From the NCBI GenBank assembly GCA_002495945.1, contig DAHU01000082.1, forward strand, positions 1-10,196: a stretch of DNA of 10,196 nt, in the 5' to 3' direction. A model generated the notes under the pieces. It was given only the letters and a program-made list of their open reading frames with translations, had not been told where the DNA came from and made no database searches. The position numbers and the translations under genes are program-made. Source of the stretch: Euryarchaeota archaeon UBA13. GTDB lineage: Archaea; Thermoplasmatota; Poseidoniia; Poseidoniales; Poseidoniaceae. Within the stretch, counting starts at the first letter, position 1. Each line of letters begins with the position of its first letter. Shown here in pieces: positions 5,607-10,196 of the stretch.

Positions 5607-6589
5607 TCGGCCTCGAGTTTGGCTTGATGCATTTCTGGGGAATCTTGCATGATTTTCTTCAATACAGCTTCCAAGCCGACCGGTGCAAAAATTATGCCAC
5701 CAATGACCATTGCCAAAAATAGGAATGATGAACCAGGAACGTAATGTGTGCCAGGTGAATTTGGACCACTTAACATCAATTTGACAGTTCCCAGCCATGG
5801 TATTTCGCCTCCGGCTACACCAACCAACCAGTCTTCTCTTACTGGTCCAGCAACACCTGACGCGCTATGAACACCAGAAGAGCCGTTTACAACTAGTCCC
5901 CCTTGGTCTACTGAGCATTGATTATTATCTCCCAAGGTCACGATTCCAGAATGTTTTGGTTGCCAATTCCATACCACTAGATATGGTTCCACATTAGCGT
6001 GAGCCATTCGTTTGCAGTCATAGTAACCGGCACTGTAACCATCAAATCTTATGGTTATCGTTTCGGAGTCGGTGACATTGGTTCCGGGAACTGCCCATGT
6101 CAAAACGCAAGTACCCATCTCACCATCTTTGTCTACTGCGCCACTATCCCATGTCCCCCCGTTCGGGCAGTGTTCTGAGTTATTTGCATCACTACTTGCC
6201 GCACGGTTTGGAGTCATGGTCTGGCTTGGTTCGACTCGCATAATCGCCCGATGAATAATCGGTGTACCTTCATCTCCGTTTTTCTGATAAATAATTACAT
6301 CACCTTCCATTCCGTGTGTTTCGTAGCCGTGATACTTATTGTCTCGGTCACTGGCTTCTGCAAAAGTTACAATGTTATCGTAGGGTGTGTCCATTACTAA
6401 GATTAAGTCGCCAGCATCAATACTACCAATCTCTCCATTCGTTTCGTGAATCATCGATGAGGATTCAACTACAACCAAAGGAGGCATAGTACCGGTGTGC
6501 GCCCACAAACCTAAGACGAGGAAAGCAATCATTGCTACCGCTAACATCATCTCTCGTAGGAGATTACTCAACGGATTACTATCGCTCAA
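5588..6589 (-). CDS. Signal peptidase I, archaeal/ER (Sec11-like) type
   Basis: This 333-residue membrane enzyme should remove signal peptides from exported proteins on the outer face of the membrane. After an N-terminal helix (about 12-31) comes V-E-S-S-S45-M46, with S45 as the expected nucleophile, then G-D-V-I-I-Y (96-101), I-I-H113-R with the His that replaces Lys in archaeal and ER enzymes, and V-T-L-G-D221-N-N with D228 (box E). A second membrane helix lies at about 287-305, and the C-terminus is cytoplasmic. The family core is about 150-200 residues; here an insert at about 122-205 separates the HR and GDNN blocks and carries C141, C161 and C192, with C225 close to the active site. The TTG start (6587-6589) follows the stop of the upstream gene by 9 nt with GAGGGT before it; ATG codons at residues 14-15 would cut into the helix. 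Confidence 0.88.
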   Translation of the reverse strand: MSDSNPLSNLLREMMLAVAMIAFLVLGLWAHTGTMPPLVVVESSSMIHETNGEIGSIDAGDLILVMDTPYDNIVTFAEASDRDNKYHGYETHGMEGDVIIYQKNGDEGTPIIHRAIMRVEPSQTMTPNRAASSDANNSEHCPNGGTWDSGAVDKDGEMGTCVLTWAVPGTNVTDSETITIRFDGYSAGYYDCKRMAHANVEPYLVVWNWQPKHSGIVTLGDNNQCSVDQGGLVVNGSSGVHSASGVAGPVREDWLVGVAGGEIPWLGTVKLMLSGPNSPGTHYVPGSSFLFLAMVIGGIIFAPVGLEAVLKKIMQDSPEMHQAKLEADYSSEE

Positions 6590-6598
6590 CTTTTACCC

Positions 6599-6985
6599 TC
6601 ATTTGCGCTTTTTCAGGCCTTTTTCAACGAGAAAATCTTCCCACGCAACAGCGTGACCAGCGCCGAGAATTTTTGCCGCTTCATCCCCTTCAGACTTGCG
6701 GCGCTTCAATTCAGAAGTCGAGTCAATCTGTTTTAGTTCGTCGAGTAAATTGACATAGCCTCTAAGGTTGAGGAACTCTGGAGTTGCAACAATTAAGATG
6801 AGACTTGAAAGTACTATCATTCCTATTGCAGCACCGGTAAAATCACCCCACTCGGCATCGCTTTGCAGGAATAGTAGTTGGTATGCACTGGCCATTAATA
6901 AAACGCTGGAGGCACCAAATGCTGTTGCACTCAACATCAATTGTCTGCCGTGCTGTTTGTCCCATAAATCGCCAAAGAACCCCAT
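6599..6985 (-). CDS. Small two-helix membrane protein, unknown function
   Basis: I do not recognise this 128-residue protein. It has a short N-terminal segment (MGFFGDLWDKQHGRQ), two hydrophobic helices at about 16-40 and 49-68 joined by a short acidic loop (Q-S-D-A-E-W-G-D), and a charged C-terminal half that looks helical and ends K-K-R-K. The basic tail suggests that both termini are cytoplasmic. The ATG is strongly supported by GGTGAT 3 nt upstream (complement of 6989-6994). It lies 9 nt upstream of the signal peptidase gene on the same strand, so the two very likely form an operon. A role as an accessory subunit or substrate of the peptidase is possible, but the evidence is position only. 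Confidence 0.8.
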   Translation of the reverse strand: MGFFGDLWDKQHGRQLMLSATAFGASSVLLMASAYQLLFLQSDAEWGDFTGAAIGMIVLSSLILIVATPEFLNLRGYVNLLDELKQIDSTSELKRRKSEGDEAAKILGAGHAVAWEDFLVEKGLKKRK

Positions 6986-7014
6986 ATCATCACCATTGCT
7001 TGGTAGGTGGTATC

Positions 7015-7071
7015 ATGTTTGAGTTCTTTGATGTTTTGTTTGGAATTTTTACTACAAATAATCAAAAGTGA
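7015..7071 (+). CDS. Possible 18-residue leader ORF upstream of lhr
   Basis: ATG at 7015 opens an 18-codon frame encoding a hydrophobic peptide rich in Phe (starting MFEFFDVLFG) that ends in TGA at 7069-7071. It has a good Shine-Dalgarno, AGGTGGT at 7005-7011, 3 nt upstream, the same spacing as two neighbouring genes. Its stop overlaps a GTG at 7068-7070 that is in frame with lhr, giving a GTGA arrangement typical of translational coupling. Against it: only 29 bp separate its ATG from the opposite gene's ATG, so its promoter would have to lie inside that gene (a TATA-like CATAAATC occurs at 6963-6970). Whether it is translated is open. Confidence 0.35.
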   Translation: MFEFFDVLFGIFTTNNQK

Positions 7072-7106
7072 TTGGGGTAACCATACACCGCGGGGGTGGG
7101 GAGAGT

Positions 7107-10100
7107 ATGTCTAGTGTATTTTCCCGACTTCATGAAAATTTGCAAAAAGCGCTTGCTGCAAAGGGTTGGGAACCAACACCAATTCAAGAATCTGCCATCC
7201 CAGCAATAATTCAAGGTAACAATAGATTGTTGATTGCTCCTACCGGTTCAGGTAAGACATTGTCAGCCATTTTACCAATCCTGCACCGCTGTATCAGCGA
7301 AAACTGGGAACCATTATCAGTTCTCTACATAACTCCGCTCAGAGCACTTAACAGAGATGTTGATCGTAGGCTGCAGGAAATTGCGGAGTCAGTCGGATTA
7401 CGTGTTGGTTTGCGGCATGGTGATACTACTCAATCAGAGCGAGCAAAACAAGTTAGAAAGCCACCACACATTCTTGTGACAACTCCTGAAACCTTTCAAT
7501 TGATGTTCACGGGAAAGAATCTGCGAGGGTTGTTAAAAACAGTTGAAGCAGTTATAGTCGACGAAGTTCACGATTTAGCGGCTAGCGAACGCGGTTGGCA
7601 GTTGTCGTTGGGTTTAGCAAGGCTTGAGGCTTTGTCGGGCAAAAAAGTACAGCGAGTAGGGTTGTCGGCCACCGTTGGTAATCCGCAGCAAGTAGCAAGC
7701 TGGCTTGCTGATGATGGTGAACCAATTATCGAAACCGGAAAGCGAGTTACTGAAATTGTTGTGGAAACGGAATTTCCCACTCCAGAAGATGAAACAGGAG
7801 GGATTGAATATGCCATCCCGTCTCGGGCTCATGCAATATTTCGAAATGTTATCAAAATGATTCGTCAAGATGCACCATGCTTACTGTTTGTCAATAGTAG
7901 AAGTGATGCCGAGACAATTGCTAACAGGTTACAAAAGATGGCTCCTGACTTAGATATTGGAGTGCATCATGGCTCGCTTGCAACCAAGACTAGAGTTGAG
8001 ATGGAAGAGGGTCTACGAACCGGTAAAATTTCTGGGTTAGTGTGTACCTCAAGTCTTGAATTAGGCATTGATATTGGTCTAATTAATCGTATAATACAAA
8101 TCAAGAGCCCTCGTTCAGTTGATCGTTTACTGCAAAGGGTTGGGAGAGCAGACCACCGTCTTGGTGGCATCGGCCGAGGCAATATTTTCGCTTGGGATTG
8201 TGATGAATTATCCGAGGCCACGGTCATTGCTAATAGAGCCATGCGAGGTGAATTAGAACCGGTAATTTGGCGTGATAATCCAAGAACTGTTGCGGTAAAT
8301 CAACTAATACTGATGGCCCACTGTTTCAAGGCGGTACCAATAGATGATGCTACAAAAATCATTAGCAATGCGCCCCAATTTAAGGATTGGAATCGTGACA
8401 ATACAATTGAATTATTGGAGGTAATTGCCGATAATTGGTTGGTAAAATACGTCGAGAATCCAATCGAATCGCCTTGGTATCGTTGGCCTACAGCAATTTA
8501 TGAAGAGGCTAAACTGATGGCAGAAAATAAATTGGTAAATCTTCCTGACGAACGACCATTGTTCAAAACTCCCGATGCAGATATCGATGATAAATTGAAG
8601 AAAATAGAATTAAAATTACCTTCTCAGTATGCTAACGGATGGTTTTCAGTATCAGGCAGAACACGTGACTGGGTCAGTAAACACCTGTCAATGATTCCAG
8701 ATAAACAATCATACAAAGTTAGGGATAGTGTTACCAGAAGAACCATTGGTACGGTTGATGAAGCATTCGTTCTATCGCTCAATGATTCTGGTGAAGATGA
8801 AGATGGGGCAGTGAGACGATTTGTCATCGCTGGTCGCACCTGGATGATAATTGATGCAGACCCAGAAAAGTCTGAACTATTGGTTGTCCCTGCATCAGAC
8901 CAAGCAAAAGCACCGCAATGGGTTGGTGAATTGCCACCTGTGCCCGCAGATGTCGCAAGAGAGATTGGCAAATTGAGAGAATTGGTAGCCGAAGATTTAG
9001 GCTTGATTTCTGTCGACAAATTAGACTCTGTTGATCGATTTAACTTACTATCATCATCTAATTTAACGCTCACTGACTACCCGATAAATGAGCATGGACT
9101 TGGAATGCTGAGCGAGGAAATCGGCGAACACATGGAAGCATCGGGAGTTATTCCTACGGATAGTAGAATTACCATTGAGGCAAGGAATGATGCAATAATC
9201 ATCAATTCCTGTCACGGTACCAAGATTAACGAGACGCTCGGTCACCTACTACTCGCCATGGCCTCGACTAAATCCGGCAGTTGGGGGCGATTAATCATAG
9301 AATCAACAAGAATTGGGATTCAAGCCTCGGGTATATCTCCTGAAGATTTAGTAGGTTGGCTGAATGAAACGCCACCTGATGCTTTGGAGGGTGTACTAAG
9401 CGTAACTCTGCCCAATTCTCGACAGTTAAGGTGGCGATTTGCTGAAGTTGGCAAGACTTTCGGAATAATTAGGCATGGGGTAGATCCGAGAAGAATAAAT
9501 CTCCAAGCCTTAATTCGCAAATACCGTGGTACAGTGGTATTGAGAGAGGTATTGGATAAATTATTTTTTGAGAAAATGGATATTCAAGGGGCGTCTGATG
9601 TGTTATCCGCGATTCAAGAGGGAGTGATAGCGATTGAAATTGCTGCAGCTGGACCAATTGGTCTGTCAAGACGGTCAAGCAAAGATTTGTTATTACCAAA
9701 TTGGGATAATGCTGCTGTTAGGGAACGACTCAAATTACGGTTAGAGAACGAACGAGCAGTACTGTGCTGTTTGAAGTGCAAAAGCATCAGGCGATTTAGA
9801 GTTGCAAGGTATAATGAGATTGCTGATATTGGTATTTGTCTAAAATGTAATGGTAGGATGCAGGCCTGTGCGAGGGAAGGATTGCTTTCGATGTTGCAGG
9901 ATTGGGTTGCATCGGATGAAGATTCCGACCGAATTAGGATGATAAAAAATGCAGAAATGGTACAGAATAGAGGGCAGGAGGCAATCATGTGCTTGATGGG
10001 TCGAGGTATTGGTGAAGCGACGGCACAGAGAATCCTGCGCAAGGTTCCTCGAAATAATCGAGATGGCCTACTTAGAGCAATTCACTTAGCGGAAATAGAA

Positions 10101-10130
10101 TACGCTCGAACCCGAAGGTTTTGGGGTTAA
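7107..10130 (+). CDS. lhr: Lhr-type superfamily 2 DNA helicase
   Basis: The 1007-residue ATP-dependent 3'-5' helicase belongs to the Lhr family, which acts on DNA forks and DNA:RNA hybrids in repair or replication stress. Motifs in order: Q-like T-P-I-Q-E-S-A (24-30), Walker A A-P-T-G-S-G-K-T (44-51), T-P-L-R-A-L-N-R (76-83), T-P-E (126-128), D-E-V-H (152-155), S-A-T (187-189), L-F-V-N-S-R-S (260-266), T-S-S-L-E-L-G-I-D-I-G (314-324) and Q-R-V-G-R-A-D-H-R (343-351). The Lhr-core winged-helix and barrel regions follow. A CxxC pair (C888/C891, C911/C914) forms a likely zinc ribbon, and G-R-G-I-G-E-A-T-A-Q-R-I (965-976) resembles a helix-hairpin-helix. ATG 7107 is preferred because the family N-terminus starts there and a G-rich Shine-Dalgarno precedes it; a GTG at 7068 would add 13 residues. 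Its stop interlocks with the opposing gene. Confidence 0.93.
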   Translation: MSSVFSRLHENLQKALAAKGWEPTPIQESAIPAIIQGNNRLLIAPTGSGKTLSAILPILHRCISENWEPLSVLYITPLRALNRDVDRRLQEIAESVGLRVGLRHGDTTQSERAKQVRKPPHILVTTPETFQLMFTGKNLRGLLKTVEAVIVDEVHDLAASERGWQLSLGLARLEALSGKKVQRVGLSATVGNPQQVASWLADDGEPIIETGKRVTEIVVETEFPTPEDETGGIEYAIPSRAHAIFRNVIKMIRQDAPCLLFVNSRSDAETIANRLQKMAPDLDIGVHHGSLATKTRVEMEEGLRTGKISGLVCTSSLELGIDIGLINRIIQIKSPRSVDRLLQRVGRADHRLGGIGRGNIFAWDCDELSEATVIANRAMRGELEPVIWRDNPRTVAVNQLILMAHCFKAVPIDDATKIISNAPQFKDWNRDNTIELLEVIADNWLVKYVENPIESPWYRWPTAIYEEAKLMAENKLVNLPDERPLFKTPDADIDDKLKKIELKLPSQYANGWFSVSGRTRDWVSKHLSMIPDKQSYKVRDSVTRRTIGTVDEAFVLSLNDSGEDEDGAVRRFVIAGRTWMIIDADPEKSELLVVPASDQAKAPQWVGELPPVPADVAREIGKLRELVAEDLGLISVDKLDSVDRFNLLSSSNLTLTDYPINEHGLGMLSEEIGEHMEASGVIPTDSRITIEARNDAIIINSCHGTKINETLGHLLLAMASTKSGSWGRLIIESTRIGIQASGISPEDLVGWLNETPPDALEGVLSVTLPNSRQLRWRFAEVGKTFGIIRHGVDPRRINLQALIRKYRGTVVLREVLDKLFFEKMDIQGASDVLSAIQEGVIAIEIAAAGPIGLSRRSSKDLLLPNWDNAAVRERLKLRLENERAVLCCLKCKSIRRFRVARYNEIADIGICLKCNGRMQACAREGLLSMLQDWVASDEDSDRIRMIKNAEMVQNRGQEAIMCLMGRGIGEATAQRILRKVPRNNRDGLLRAIHLAEIEYARTRRFWG

Positions 10131-10196
10131 TTTGCCGTATCTTGCAAATTGATTAGTTCGGCAGCCTGTACAACATCACCCTCTTCCCACCAATCA
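10127..10196 (-). CDS. 3' end of a gene running into the window, unidentified
   Basis: On the minus strand a frame is open from the window edge to TAA (complement of 10127-10129) and encodes 22 residues beginning DWWEEGDVVQAAELI. The composition looks like normal protein and the frame is fully open. Its stop shares the TTAA at 10127-10130 with the lhr stop, the same tight convergent packing seen at the three other junctions, which supports a real gene. It is too short to identify. Confidence 0.6.
   Translation of the reverse strand, partial: DWWEEGDVVQAAELINLQDTAN

Noticed and set aside
7068..7106. GTG start adding 13 residues to Lhr
   Set aside because: The Lhr family N-terminus begins around the ATG at 7107, which has a G-rich Shine-Dalgarno. 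The extra residues look like untranslated leader. It is kept only as an alternative.
8624..9073. 149-codon open frame opposite lhr
   Set aside because: It is antisense to the conserved helicase core with a Ser/Thr-rich composition typical of a shadow frame.
1..10196. Mobile element, CRISPR array or defence island
   Set aside because: I found no transposase, integrase, regularly spaced repeats or defence-type proteins. The nucleases present are recombination and repair types.

Overview
The window looks like an AT-rich archaeal chromosome segment, most likely from a Thermoplasmata-related marine lineage (Marine Group II / Poseidoniales-like). The evidence is the gene content: an archaeal DacZ-type diadenylate cyclase, an Hjc-type Holliday junction resolvase, an ER/archaeal-type (Sec11-like, Ser/His) signal peptidase, a stand-alone Lrp RAM domain and an archaeal Lhr helicase with a zinc ribbon. 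Promoters also look archaeal (TATA-like boxes, some genes apparently leaderless). The lineage is an inference from gene content, not from a marker tree. I see no mobile element, CRISPR array, rRNA or convincing tRNA.

Layout from left to right: a stand-alone RAM-domain gene (-, 112-348); a divergent, possibly shared TATA region; a macro-domain gene plus dacZ as a two-gene operon (+, 488-1971); an unrecognised gene (-, 1972-2535); a site-2 metalloprotease (+, 2615-4069); an Hjc-like resolvase (-, 4072-4725); a protein with a RuvC/RNase H-like core (+, 4845-5606); a signal peptidase gene (5588-6589) downstream of a small two-helix membrane protein gene (6599-6985), both on the minus strand; an 18-codon mini-ORF (+, 7015-7071); lhr (+, 7107-10130); and the 3' end of another minus-strand gene (10127-10196).

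After the first gene, the segment is a chain of convergent and divergent units packed very tightly. The four convergent junctions have a gap of 0, a gap of 2, an overlap of 19 and an overlap of 3 nucleotides. Regulatory sequence is therefore confined to four divergent gaps of roughly 80-140 bp, and terminators must lie inside the opposing genes. The clearest candidate is a T7 tract within the last codons of the resolvase gene.

Three functional themes can be seen: nucleotide signalling (macro domain with c-di-AMP synthase), DNA recombination and repair (Hjc, RuvC-like, Lhr), and membrane or secreted protein processing (site-2 protease, signal peptidase). Most genes are recognisable housekeeping functions. 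The points most worth following up are the macro-dacZ pairing, the back-to-back Hjc and RuvC-like proteins, the cysteine-containing insert in the signal peptidase, the mini-ORF upstream of lhr, and the palindromic overlap that gives two convergent proteins the same C-terminal residues.
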